From Hysterangium stoloniferum (Eukaryota > Basidiomycota > Agaricomycetes > Hysterangiales > Hysterangiaceae): DNA of 64,000 bases. The notes below the pieces were generated by a model that did not search any database, was not told the DNA's origin, and saw only the letters and a list, made by a program, of their open reading frames with translations. Made by a program: the position numbers and the translations under genes. This document shows positions 34,401 through 46,500 of the stretch, piece after piece (within the stretch, counting starts at the first letter, position 1; every line of letters starts with the position of its first letter). The stretch is from NCBI GenBank assembly GCA_015178975.1, contig WHVD01000003.1, positions 1,922,001 through 1,986,000 on the forward strand. Reading direction: 5' to 3'.

Positions 34401-36103
34401 AACGAAAATTATGCTAAGGAACTTTGCGACGGATACCAGAAGGACCCTGCCTTCAGAAATTATTACGCCACCGATCCCATTTCTCCAAACATGGTAACTA
34501 CTCCTTCGCATTATTTCATCGGCAAGAATAAGCTATTGTTCTTTCAAGATTCGGACTGGAAAAGTTGAATCTGCATTCCTAGTAGCATGACGATGACCAT
34601 ACTCAAGCTGATACATGATAACCCCTTCGAAGGAGCTCATGCAGGCGGCCACAGGCTCTTTAATCTGATGAAAGACCGTTTCTTCTGGCAAGTATGTTGC
34701 ATGACTGTGTGGCGTATGCTCGCAGCTGCGACATATGCCAGAAAACTAAAATTGATCATTTCGCTTGACAAGGAGCTCTTCGACCTGCGGATGTACCCCT
34801 AAGGCCATTTGAGGTTGTCTCGATGGACCTGATTACCAGATTGCCTCCTTCTACAGAGGGTGCTTATTCTGCCATCTTCATCGCCATGGATAAACTCACA
34901 TGTTTCTTAATCTGTGAACCCACCACTTCAGATCTATCTGCAGAAGGATTCGCGCGAATCTTCGTGAATAAAGTAGCCACTCCTTTTGGTCTGCCTTCAA
35001 GGATAATCTGTGATCGAGACAAGAGGTGGACCTGTAGGTTCTGGAGGGAAGTCTGCAAGGTATACGGAAGTGCCCTTGCAGTATCCTCGTCCCACCACCC
35101 TCAGACCGATGGTCAAACAGAGAACGCTAATGCTATTGTGGAGAAAATGCTCAGAGTGTACTGCGCCTCTTCGAAGGAGGAATGGTCTAAATGGACTCAA
35201 GTAGTGGCTCATACCTACAATTCGACGGTCCAAAGCTCAACAAGCTATGCGCTGGCCTTTTTGCTGATGGGCTACTTACCAAGAGGAATGTCTAGCTGTC
35301 TGGGAGGGGATGACCCTGTGGTTCCCAGAGAATTATCGGATAGCCCTGTAGCCGACCAATGGATCTTAGAATTGGAAAATCACTGACAAGTGGTGCGGGA
35401 TTCGATTGCACGAGCACAAGAAACCCAAGCTCGCAGTTACAACAAGAGACGGAGATTGGTGGAAGATATCTCAGAGGGAGATTATGTTCTGATTAATCCC
35501 CATTCTCTCGAGCTCATCGAAGCCAAGGGACCCGGAAGGAAACTTATACAAAGACGGATAGGGCCGTTTGAGGTCTTGGAAAAGATCAATCCTCAAGTTT
35601 TCTGACTCCACATTCCCTCGGAATATCAATTACATCCAGTGATTAATCGAGACCATCTTAAAAAGTACCACCTCTTTCCAAAGGAATTTGGATCCAGGGA
35701 GCTACTCGCTAACCCTCGAGAACTCAATTATAATGACGAGGAGTACGAAGTAGAAGCTATAGTAGGGCACAAAAAGCATCGAAATCGACTCCTTTTCCAG
35801 GTTTGATGGAAAGGATATGGATCGGAGGAGGACACTTGGTTAAACGGCAATGACCTTCGTAATGCTCCCGCTCTCCTTAGAGCTTACAAGACTATTTATC
35901 AAATTTAATGATCATTTCACATCCTTACGACGACAACGCTGTTTATCTACTTCTAGCTCTACCCCCCCACTTTCTTCCCCCCTGGCCTTTCACTTCAATA
36001 ACCGAGCAGAGCTTGAAATTAATATAAAATACGTAAATTCGCTAAAGAAAATTTTATTCCCCCTATCTCTTCCCTCCACGTCAACCTCTCTAATCAGTAT
36101 ACT

Positions 36104-36904
36104 ATGTCGCAGGAGCAGCAACCCAAACCCAAATTCCCCAACTTCAAAAGAATACCACAACCTCAACCTATTAATTCCTCTACCACACCGTCTCGTACTG
36201 AACAAGTCGAGCACTCCGCGAGCAACTCTGGAACGCCTTTGCCAATACCCTCCACTGCGCAGGGCGACATCGTGGGAACGTCCACCAACTCGGGGAATGG
36301 GACTGCCTTTACTCCATACGCTCCTCTTCCCAGACCCCGATTTCCCAATTTCAAAAGAATACCTCGACCTCAAACTACAGTTCCTTCTGCCCCATCACCT
36401 CAAACAGAAACTGTCGAGCACGTGGAGGAGACTTTGCCGTCCACGAATCCTATGCAGACGGACTCCACTTCAAAAGCTGCACCATGGTCCTCTAATACTT
36501 GGGGGGCTCCCTCAGGAACATGGAGCGAAACCCCACCACCTTCTCGTAGTATTTTCCCTTCTACCGAAGAGGAGATCAAAAGGAAACAGCAGTCCGAGGC
36601 TTTCTCGTCGCAGGTTCAAGAGGAATTGAAAACACTTAAACGGAAGAGGAGAGAGGAGTACTTGGAAGGACAGTGGAGGATGGGGGCTAGGGATAATGTC
36701 CCTTCAAGGCGGACACGGCAGGAATGGAGGAGAATGGAAGGGCACATTAATCCTTCAATCATCGCTCCCCCTTCGGGTCATAAATGGATGGATTTCGCTG
36801 AAACGGATTGCAGCGACGGGGGCACGCCATGTGTTCGGAGTGTAGGACAAAAAAGTAGGAAAGGAAAAGACGGGGTCACCTTCTACGATTGGGACAAAGT
36901 ATGA
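36104..36904 (+). other. Extra 3' open frame in the gypsy element (unknown product)
   Basis: Downstream of the chromodomain, an open stretch encodes a 266-residue product starting MSQEQQPKPKFPNFKRIP. It is Pro/Ser/Thr-rich, with a repeated block (FPNFKRIPQPQ and FPNFKRIPRPQ) and a charged helical part (EEIKRKQQSEAFSSQVQEEL, then KRKRREEYLEGQWR). I do not recognise a family. More Pro-rich coding-like sequence follows to about 37.8 kb. It could be an additional gene of the element, a captured host fragment, or unrelated to it. Confidence 0.5.
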
Positions 36905-37900
36905 AGGATCAAATTACAAAGCATTACATTGCGACGTGGAGATGGAGTTGCACTACCTCCCAGACCTCCTTCACAACGTGGACCTCAGGAACGGACCTAC
37001 CGGATGGGGCCCGGTGATCTTTCATCTGACTCGGAGGACGACCAATCTCAATACCCCGCCTACGACAGCAAGTACCTCGGTGCTGACTGCCATGAAGGTT
37101 TCCTACTCCCTGACAACATTCACTTCTTCACGAGTGATCCTAACCAATGACGAAAGCTACCAACTTCCGTCAGAGTTTGGAGAGGGTATTGTCCAGCAGA
37201 CTCTGCGACCCCATCCAGTTCCTCTCATCTCCCTCCATCTCCACCGGTCTCTTCTGTACCCACATTACAGCACTTTACACCCTTTTCAGAGTTACCGGGA
37301 AGTCTTGTACCATCCGCCGAGCTGCCTTCTCTTCCCCCTATACCACTACCCCTCCCCTTCGCAGGACATTCCCTGATATCAACGTCCTCATCCATACCCA
37401 AGCCTTCTCCAGCACCGCAGCCAATCTCACCCCTTCACAGGTCACCTGACCCTCTCGTCACCTCCCACTCTACTCCGATGCCTTTAGTCCCTGCGGTGTC
37501 TAATATTCCCCTCACTTCCTTGACAACTTGGAGTCCACCGCCCGCCTCTCCCTACTCCCCTTGTGTTTCTCTGGGAAGCCCCATTCAGCATCCTAACAAT
37601 ACATTAATGGATATTGATCACCCTATCCCGGAAGTTCTCGCAATGCCTATGGAGGAAGTCCTCGAGGCACCTCTCTCAGCCACAGACGTCTCCAAAGAAC
37701 CCCCCCCCCGGCAATGGAAGTCTTCGAGGAGCCTCCCCCCTTAAGCGAAAAAGCAAAAGGGAAATGAAGAACCGATACTCATGCCGACGAGCCCCTTGTC
37801 ATTGACCCCCCCCGGCCCACCCCATTCGTAGCCCCCCGCCGCAGCCATCCTCTCCCCAGAGTCATCGTGGATGTGGAAGTTAATAGATGCTTCCTGGGAC

Positions 37901-38585
37901 AGAAGGGTTTTAAACTTTTGGCAGTATTTTTAGATGATTTTCTTATTAAAACGTCCAATCTCTATATATATTACAGTTAAACTAATACAAAGTAAAATAA
38001 AGAGAAATGTTAAAAACCATCCGTTCATATGTAATGTTGTGGTAGGTTGAAGCGGCGGCGAGAAGGCGAAGGGCCACCATTACGACGACCTGTAACGCGT
38101 TTGTAATCGCCACAGGACAGATAGCGTAATAAAAAGTGTGGAAATGATTCATCATTCGCATAATTTGGTTTCTTTGATGCCAGTTGGTGGCACAACGAAC
38201 GTTTAAAGGGGCCCTGTGACAACTGAGATTAGACCTAAGCCATCTTGTTCGGCAGGTGATACGGGAGCCCACGTCGTGGCTAATTAGGCCCATCAGTGTC
38301 ACCCCCAGGCCCCACTTCATGGCTAGTTAGGCTCATCATTATCGATCCCTAAATGTATCGGCGAGTCTTGCTGTCATTGGGTGACCACGGATGACGCCCA
38401 TGATCACGATGGTCTCGTCTCGTTGGCAATCTCCTGGCCATGGTGTAACCGCGCATTGCCAAGCGGACGCCCTTTTATGATTGGCACTAGTCATACGGTG
38501 AATTCGTCGATCTTCCCACTGATACTGATATTAGAAAATAGATCATGAACCGCGATACCCATATAAGCAGGAGCAATCGTATCTA
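37901..38585. other. Stretch between gypsy element and hypothetical gene
   Basis: The gypsy element ends somewhere near the start of this stretch. A 112-codon minus-strand frame (37982-38320) resembles nothing known to me. Two near-copies of ggctaRttaggcYcatca lie about 50 bp apart near 38.28-38.33 kb. A possible TATA-like tataag lies near 38.56 kb. Confidence 0.4.
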
Positions 38586-38629
38586 GTGTCGGAAGAGCTG
38601 GATTTTCTCCCCCACGGACTTTATTATTA

Positions 38630-39341
38630 TTGCCTCAACCTGTCTTCTTCTTCTATATTCCTACATCCATATTTAATCAGCACGCTGGCTCATCCGTTGA
38701 ACTTGACGAAGCCTGCGTTTCAGCTAACTCAAGTCCCAATAAGTCATCAAAATCCTGGAGTCGTATAACATATGTATACGGCCGTAACGATTTTATGGAT
38801 ATCTTTCAACTTGACGGGAACTATAACTCAGTTGTTTCTCCTTGGAACATTCTATTTCGTGCAGTCGTTGCCACAACGGAAAAACCCTTTCTTGATCAAT
38901 GTGCACTTGTCAGCACTAATGTGCACGGTCGTCGCCAATTTACTGTAGGTCCTTTCACCTTCCGTCCCTCTTTATTTACCACGCTACTGTTATCTGTATG
39001 GCATGGTGATCTTACTGAACTTCTGAAGGTTTATGACTGGTCAACAGGAACGGATAACGATCTTTCCCATTTGCCTCGCACAATCCATCTTGATGGATGC
39101 CGTCGGACCAGTGTAATGCAATTCGATTCTCTTGTCTCCGATTGGATTGAGGTCAGATAAATTTAGGGCCGCCATTTCAATATCTTGTTTAGTTTTTCAG
39201 GTATTATATCATTTTCATAATAAGTATAAAGATATTATTACCGAAAATACTTTTCAAGTTGTGGTCCGAAATAAATTCAGCAATCAAAGGGAAAGTGTGC
39301 ATTCTGAAGAGGTCGAAGGGGGCGCGATGGACGGTTTGTAG
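38630..39341 (+). CDS. Hypothetical protein, possibly two or more exons
   Basis: A long open frame runs to 39149, then GTCAGA...TTTTTCAG (39150-39199) fits a 50-bp intron. The frame stays open from 39200 to a stop at 39339-39341, joining SDWIE to VLYHFHNKYKDIITEN. The first ATG in this frame is internal (FMDIFQLDGN, near 38795), so the true start may be there or in an upstream exon not found. The product is neutral and globular-looking without motif, signal peptide or membrane span that I recognise. Codon use and non-repetitive sequence favour a host gene in an otherwise mobile-DNA region, but this is weak evidence. Confidence 0.4.
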
Positions 39342-40549
39342 TCAAATTCCATATGTTCCATATGGATTGACATATGTCACCAGGTTATGATTGCGCCTTA
39401 TGCCACTTTGGTCATTTGGATCGTTTTCTCGACAATTGTCCGAGTTCAGCCTTGCTTCAAGTCAAGCGGCAGAGATTACTGACCTCTTTGAAATACTAGA
39501 TAACAACAAGACCACCGATAAATGTCCTGCTAGGACCATATTCTTTCTGTATAGACCGGGACCAACCCACCAGGTCACTGCGTAGGTGTTGTTGTGCCTC
39601 TTTACACATGTTCGTGAGTTTTTATGTCCGCTTTAGAGGTAGGTGCATAGGTCCATTTATGGTTGTTTGTGGATTCTGGAATGTGTGCTTCGAAGGTTCG
39701 TCATTGATGGACTCCCAAGCTCCACTGGCATCATAGTTTATTTTGAATGAAATAGCGTGGACAATATACCTTCTCGTTACTAGAAAGTCTCCCCCTGAAT
39801 CATGGGACGTCGATGGGCCGTCCTTTCAATCATACCATGTGAATGTGCATTTGGCCATACGAGTGCTCATTTTCAACTTAATACAAATTGCGGCTCTTTT
39901 GTGGGTAATATTACTCCTTTTCTGCACTATGAAACTTACCAATATTTTGGCACATAAGTGTAACTGTTATGAATTGGATCAGCAAGAAAAACGAGGTGAA
40001 TGCAGACGGTGTGGGTCAGGTTGTGGAAGCAGCGCGTAAGAGTCGTTCCTAAACTGATTCCGTCATTTTAACTGCAACTGTTCCTGCAACTATTCGTCTT
40101 CACAGTCGGAATGGCTATTTTCGTCGTCTTTGGCACACAGAAAGTGACCATGTTTTCCTTGATTGTGTTTCTTGACGGCTCATCAAGCTCAACAGAACAT
40201 ACTAGAAGCCTGGAGGATTGTTCTCCCACGTGACAACAGACCGAAATCGACGGTGGATAATCCAGGTGTATAAAGGGGTGTGGGCCTGTGCTCATTTGTT
40301 ATGAAAACAGCGGCTGCTTCGGACTTATAGGCATCCACCGAGACCAAACTTATTGGGACAAGCTGAGTTAAAACCTAATTGGTTATCCAACAATAGTTTG
40401 ACACTACAAGGGAAATAAGGGAAATAAGGGAAATATGGACATAATAATTTCGAAGATACTTTCCTGGATAGGCTCCTAATGTAATGGATGCACATTAAAA
40501 TTTGCATTGTAATTGATTCATGTTCCAAGGCATATTTACTAACAACAAG
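39342..40549. other. Stretch without a supported gene
   Basis: Frames at 39391-39585 and 39743-40039 were considered. The second would encode a hydrophobic segment and a Cys-rich tail but lacks an ATG start. A short tandem 'gggaaataa' run (three copies) lies near 40410-40435. No element ends seen. Confidence 0.35.
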
Positions 40550-41103
40550 TGTAAGGGCAACCCCTGCTGGGCCTGCAGAACTCACACAAGGCTAGCAGGA
40601 GGGAATCCAAAGGTATATTACAACTGCTATATATACAAACAACTACCTAACTCACCTAGCAGGAGGGAATCTGAAGAGAACAGTCTAAGGAATTCCCCCT
40701 GCTGTTAGAATTAAAGTGCAGGTATGTGTCAGTACATCATGGATGCGAACAAAAAGTGTTAGTATTAGTAAGCAACTGTACAGTATTTACTTATTGAAGT
40801 ACATGTTTTATTAACAAGACAAATACAAGATTATTATACTTCAACACCTGCAAGGTGTGACCCATAGGCACCCAGTAATCTAAAAATAGTTAACTCTACC
40901 TAATACAGAACAGGGGCCCTTCCCACAATGGAGCACTAATGCTATGAGCTCCTGAAGTTAGTCACCTACTCCTCAGAGACATGTATTAGCCAGAGTAGTT
41001 GATATCCACAGGGAGAGGGAAAGTGACAAAAGACATGGGGTTGGACAGTGGACTCAGGGACTTCAATAAGAGACAATGGTGCTCCCTGGGGTCTGTGACA
41101 GTG
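40550..41103 (+). repeat. LTR-like repeat, family D (copy 1)
   Basis: It begins TGTAAGGGCAACCCC and shares a series of blocks with the inverted copy at 57343-58127: ctagcaggagggaatc, aaggaattcccc, ctacctaatacagaacagg, ctcctcagag and ggggtctgtgacag. An internal segment including a second ctagcaggagggaatc block is unique to this copy. The right end is not defined and no target duplication was found. Confidence 0.65.
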
Positions 41104-41383
41104 TTGGAAAGCATCATGGACAACAGTGTCTATTCTTAGAATGACAAAGGGGTGGTCTCCAGAACTTGTGGACACATGGGGATATAGGGCCGTGTCACCT
41201 TGTATAAATACTAAGAGTCTGTTACTATGTTACTTGGTCGATTATACTTATCCATGACTCCCTAATAATATGGGTCTTGAGTTCCAACAGACAGAGGGTG
41301 TCTTTGGATCCATGGGGGGGCAAGCCCCCCACATACCCTACAACTTTTCTCTATATCAACACTCTAAGGATTTATTGAGCATG
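41104..41383. other. Unassigned sequence
   Basis: No gene; a short G-run followed by a C-run (ggggggg...ccccccc) near 41315-41335 could form a small hairpin. Confidence 0.3.
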
Positions 41384-42188
41384 TGTTAAGTTGCATGCAC
41401 AGAGCTTATTGGAGGGTTTCCAGAGAAACCCATGGGAAAGCTGGTAGGACTTGGCTTCAGCTTATAGGCTGCACCCTCGTGAGATTGTGTCATCCAATTT
41501 CAGATGGGTGGATGGGAATTCTGGGAGTAGTTGGAAGTTGAGAGGTTGGGCGATGATGAGTCAGAGGTCAAGTGATAGAAGGGTCGGAGCCTGTGGGCTC
41601 CGACGAGTAAGAGTGGTGTGTTTCAAAGAGGAGAATAGAGCGGAAAATATACTGAGATTACTGGGGAGAATCTAAGCTGATTTTCTGACTGGATTGTATG
41701 TATGTACAACATCTGCCAGATTATATAGACTGTGGAATGAATAACATACCAAATCCAGTAATAATGAAAACTAAACTAGCAAACATGAAATGAGATAAAT
41801 AAACACCAAACTTGGTGTTAGGAATGGAATCAAATGGAGTGGAGTCCAAATTGTGACAGGTTGTAAAACCATAATGGGAACAGGGTGGGAGCAGAGTCTG
41901 AATCATGACAGGTCATTGGACCATAATGGGAATGGGGCTCAGTTAGAGAGCTGTTGGGTTTTCCAAGTGGGGTCTGGTGACTGGTGTGTGGGACAGGGTT
42001 GGAGATAGACAGGAGCAGAGTCTGGCAGGTATTCCAGTGACTGATACATGAAGTAATGAAGGTTGAGCATGGACAGGTCTGATGTATGGAGTCTAGCAGG
42101 TTTTCCAGTAAACTGATAATTGGTGCATGTAGGGTGCGGGTGCATATAAGTTAGTGCCTGGAGTCTGGCGGGTTTTCCAGTTGTAACA
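41384..42188 (+). repeat. Solo LTR, family A (copy 1)
   Basis: The ends are TGTTAAGTTGC and AGTTGTAACA with an exact 5-bp target duplication GCATG (41379-41383 and 42189-42193). It shares its sequence with 42277-53447 (composite) and, inverted, with 51224-51813. It contains the core acttggcttcagcttata near 41450. No internal region is attached. Confidence 0.92.
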
Positions 42189-42325
42189 GCATGTGATTTA
42201 ATTCAGAAACTTATTTAAATTTTGTTAATTATTTATAATTCTATACTCTTATGTACTCTTTGAAATCATTGAACCTTGTTAAGGTGTGTGCAGGGCTTAG
42301 CAGAGGGTTTCCAGAGAAACCCACA

Positions 42326-42703
42326 GGTATTCCAAAGAAACCCACAGGTATTCCAAAGAAACCCACAGGTATTCCAAAGAAACCCACAGGTATTCCAAAG
42401 AAACCCACAGGTATTCCAAAGAAACCCACAGGTATTCCAAAGAAACCCACAGGTATTCCAAAGAAACCCACAGGTATTCCAAAGAAACCCACAGGTATTC
42501 CAAAGAAACCCACAGGTATTCCAAAGAAACCCACAGGTATTCCAAAGAAACCCACAGGTATTCCAAAGAAACCCACAGGTATTCCAAAGAAACCCACAGG
42601 TATTCCAAAGAAACCCACAGGTATTCCAAAGAAACCCACAGGTATTCCAAAGAAACCCACAGGTATTCCAAAGAAACCCACAGGTATTCCAAAGAAACCC
42701 ACA
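42326..42703 (+). repeat. 21-bp tandem array, 18 copies
   Basis: The unit begins ggtattccaaagaaaccc and ends aca. 18 units appear identical by eye, with partial variant units at both edges. The seed is part of the LTR itself (ggtttccagagaaaccca in the other family A copies). Because 21 is a multiple of three, all frames stay open, which explains long but meaningless open frames over it. Confidence 0.95.
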
Positions 42704-43312
42704 GGTATTCCAGTAGGACTTGGCTGCAGCTTATACATAGGCTGTCCCCTCGTGAGATTGTGGTGTCCAATTTCAAATGGGTGGACAGGAAACCTGGGGA
42801 GTCTGGGTGTAGTTGATAGGTTGAAAGATCAGTTGGGGAGCCCATGGGCTCTGATGAGGATGAGGGGTCAGGTGGTGATGGGTCAGGGGTCAAGCGATAG
42901 ATACATATGTAGGTCAGAGCCCATGGGCCCCAATGAGATAAGTGGTGTGTTTCAAAGAGAGGAATAGAGTGGAAAATGTACTGAGATTACTGGGGAATCT
43001 AAGCTGATTTTCTGACTGGATTGTATGTACAACATCTGCCAGACTATATAGACTGTGGAATGTATGTATGTTATACCAAATCTAGTAATAATCAGATTCA
43101 AACAAGTAATCATGAAATGAGATAAGTAAACACCAAATTAGGCGTTAGGAATGGAATGGAATGGAGGCAGAGTCCAAAACATGACAGGTCATTAGACCAC
43201 AATGGGAATGGGGCTCAGTTAGAGAGTTGTCAGGTTATCTGGGCAGAGCCTAGTGACTGGTGCATGGAATGGGGTCAGACATAGACAGGCTTCGATGTGC
43301 ACAGGTCCCAGC

Positions 43313-43587
43313 TGTTGAAACAGCTCAATATGTAGCTGAAGATCACCCAAAACACTGTGAGGGATGAGATGAAAGCAAGCTCTAAGGTTGCTTTCCCACA
43401 GCCCCACAGGTGTGATGATGCACTGGGTGCTTATTTACGTGCCCATGTTCCTGGGAATCTACACAGTTGCCTAACTAGGTAATTCACTAACTACTGCACC
43501 TACAGTGCTGGGAAAAATACTACAAATATCAGAAAAATATAGGGAGTAATATAGAACATCATAAAGTTGTAATATCATACTCTAACA
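43313..43587 (-). repeat. 3' LTR of the copia element
   Basis: TGTTGAAACAGC to CTCTAACA. It is shorter than its partner by a duplicated stretch of about 45 bp present only in the other LTR. It is followed on the element side by cccccc, the complement of a polypurine tract. Confidence 0.92.
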
Positions 43588-46500
43588 CTCCCCCCTGATC
43601 TGACAGCTCTAACCCAATCCTAACATTGATCTTAAATACTCTACCTTTGGCTTAGCCAAAGGCTTTGTCAATAGATCAGCAGGCATCTCTGAAGTTGGTA
43701 AATGCACAACTTTAATCTTCCCATTCTCTACTTCCTGTCTTAACCAATATGTCCTCAAATCAAGATGCTTCATACAACCATGGTGTTCAGGATCTCTTGC
43801 AACTGCAATGGAAGACTGGTTGTCAAGATATAAAGTGGATGAAGTCCTTTGTGGATATCCTAATTCCTCAAACAAGTTCCCACAACCAAAGCACCTCTTG
43901 AGCAGCTGATACTGCTGCAATATACTCTGCCTCAGTAGTGGAAAGAGTTACAATTGTTTGTAGTTTACTCTGCCAACTAATTGCTCCAGTACCCATCTTG
44001 ACCACATATGCACCAGTTGACTTTCCAGTGGACTTATCACCTCCATGGTCACTATCTGAATAAGAAACAAATAGTTCCTTATCATCACTAGGGCCATAAG
44101 TCAGGCCTAAGTCAAGAGTGCCTTTGAGATAATGAAAGCGATGTTTTACTGCCAACCAATGAGTCTTTCCTGGATTATGATTAAATCTGGCCAATACTCC
44201 AACAGTATAGGCAATATCTGGACGAGTTGCAACAGCCAAATACATGAGAGAACCCATAGCATGAATATATGGAATATATTTCATGTATGCAATATCCTCA
44301 GGTGTTACTGGAGCCTGATCTTTACTCAATTTCAAGTTAGGCTCCATTGGTGTACTGATGGGAATGCAGTCAGCAAGACCATAGTGTTTCAGCATGTCCA
44401 AGATATATTGCCTCTGTGAGAGAGTGATAGTTTGCTTCTTCCTGTCCCTTTCAATACCAACACCCAACAAGTAAGTGATTGGACCAAGATCATGAAGTTT
44501 GAAGTGTCTCTTCAAATCATCTTTAAGCTTCTTGATAGCCTCCTTAGATTTAGATGCAATAGTCATGGCACCTACAAATACTGGTAGAACAACTTTAACA
44601 CCATCCTTTTGGTAGACCCAGATACTGTGATCACACAATACCTGCTTGAAACCCAAGCTGAGCAAGACAGCATTCAACTTCTTGTGCCAGATCTGGGGTG
44701 ACTGACACAAACCATAAAGTCCCTTTAGGAGTAGTAAGAACTCATCACAAGCACCTTGGTGAAAACCTTCAGGTTGCTGTAAATACACTTCCTCTTCAAG
44801 TTCACCATTCAAAAATGCAGAGGAAATATCCACACTCTCAAGTTCCATATCCTCAAGTGCCGCTAATGCTAAAACAGCAGGCAGAGTGGCCCATTTGGCA
44901 GTAGGAGCAAATGTATCAGTAAAGTCAAAACCTGGTCACTTTGCATAGCCTTTGGCAACAAGATGAGCTTTGAACTTGTCAATGGACCCATCCTTCTTAT
45001 GCTTAATCATAAATACCCAGTGAGAGCCAGTAGCCTTATGACCTTCTGGAAGTTTAGCCAATTGAAAGGTACCATTTCCAAGCAATGATTGCATTTCAGC
45101 ATATGCAGCATCATACCACTTGTCAGCATCAGGACTTTGTAAAGCCTCTTTCAGAGTTCTAGGTGAATTATCATGAGCACTAGCCTTGTAGGAAAACTCA
45201 AAGGCTTCATCCACAGAAACATAAAGATCTCCTTCATTGGCAGCTAAAGCTTCTTCCTCAGACTCAACTGGATGAGTAGAAGGACCTGGTATAGGATCCT
45301 CTGCTTCATCACTGGACTCAACTACAGGAGTAGGTTCTCTATAGTTATGAATATTAGTTTGCCAGAAGGGCTTGGGAGGGCCCCTATTTCTAGGTGGATT
45401 CTGACATGGTTGAGGAGGAGGACTTGGTGAACATTCAGAGCTGGAATTAGAGCTGGAGCTAGAATCAGGAGCCAAAGCATTATCCTAATCATCTCCCACC
45501 TGATTTGGTCCCTGTTGAACTCTCACCTGAGTAGACCCAGAAGGTTCAGGAATAAACATTCCAATGAATTGTGGATCATTGGGAAAAATATTAGGAATAT
45601 TAGGAATAGAAGGTGTGGTCTGTTTGGACAGGCCTGGCAGGACTTTCTCATCAAAAACACCATTATTACTGACTATAATCTTTTTAGTCAGTGGATTGTA
45701 AAATAACCAACCCTTATAATCTGAAGGATATCCAATGAAGACACACTTTTGTGTGTGAGAGCCAAGTTCAATACATTGATTCTTCTGCACATATACATAG
45801 GCAGTGGATCCAAATACCCTAAGATTTGACATATCTGGTTTTCTGCCATGGAAAGCAGTATAGGGCACAGAGTGCTTCAGAGCAGTAGTAGGGGAGTGAT
45901 TGTGTGCATAAGTAATTGCAAGAACAGCATATCCCCAAAAAGAAGGAGGAAGGTGGAATTCAGTCAAAATTGAAGTGGATCCTTCTTCCAGTGTCCTTAG
46001 GAATTAAAACGCTCAGCCACACCATTCTGGTAAGGCTCACTTCGGACAGTATGCTGCCGACTAATGCCAGCATTTGCAAGGAAGGCATCAAATTCCTTTG
46101 ATATTTACTCTCCACCCTTGTCATCCCTAAAGATCTTAATTGTCTGACCAAGTTTATTTTCAATACTGGCCTTGTATGTATATCTTAAAAGCCTCAAATA
46201 CATCACTCTTGTTTTTGAGTAATGCAGTCATAGCATAGCATGAGGCATCATCAATGAAGGTTACCCAGTAGCAAAACCCTTCCAGAGTTTGTGTAGGTAA
46301 TGGACCATAAACATCACTGTGAATGAGTGCAAGTGGTTTAGTATAGCATGTTGTTGCCATTTTATTAACCACTCTGTTCTGTTTGCCAGCTAAGCAGGGT
46401 TCACAAATAGGATCTGGAGAAGTCTGAGAGTCAATCTGAATCCCAGTGACCAAGTCCCCTTTTATAAGCTTTTGCACATCAGCATGGTTCAGATGACTGA

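Larger units (their letters stand above)
27852..37900 (+). mobile_element. Chromodomain Ty3/gypsy retrotransposon (chromovirus), fossil
   Basis: Parts in order on the plus strand: 5' LTR 27852-28428; gag over about 28.5-31.2 kb with a CCHC knuckle (CWICGSLEHFKIDCPH) near 30.83 kb; aspartic protease (RLDAGADLSLIS) near 31.65 kb; reverse transcriptase around 32.8-33.4 kb with YIDD; RNase H (YTDASDFALGCC) from 33.6 kb; integrase with zinc-finger and core regions (HHPQTDGQTEN) about 34.6-35.4 kb; chromodomain near 35.75-35.88 kb. Pro- and Ser-rich coding-like sequence follows to about 37.8 kb. It is broken in roughly half a dozen places. No 3' LTR was found, so age cannot be estimated from LTR divergence; the right end is approximate. 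Confidence 0.85.

Noticed and set aside
35850-36629. 259-codon frame overlapping the extra gypsy 3' frame
   Set aside because: It is an alternative frame of the same Pro- and Ser-rich region, with Leu/Arg/Ser-rich low-complexity content typical of an off-frame reading.
39743-40039. Open frame with a membrane-like segment and Cys-rich tail
   Set aside because: No ATG at the start and no clear splice partners; composition fits chance in AT-rich DNA.
42326-42703. CRISPR-like appearance of regular short repeats
   Set aside because: The units are contiguous with no unique spacers, and the organism is a eukaryote.
42251-42967. Long open frames on both strands encoding regular 7-residue repeats
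   Set aside because: They are read-through of the 21-bp tandem array within an LTR; the period is a multiple of three, so all frames stay open. No start context, no splice evidence.
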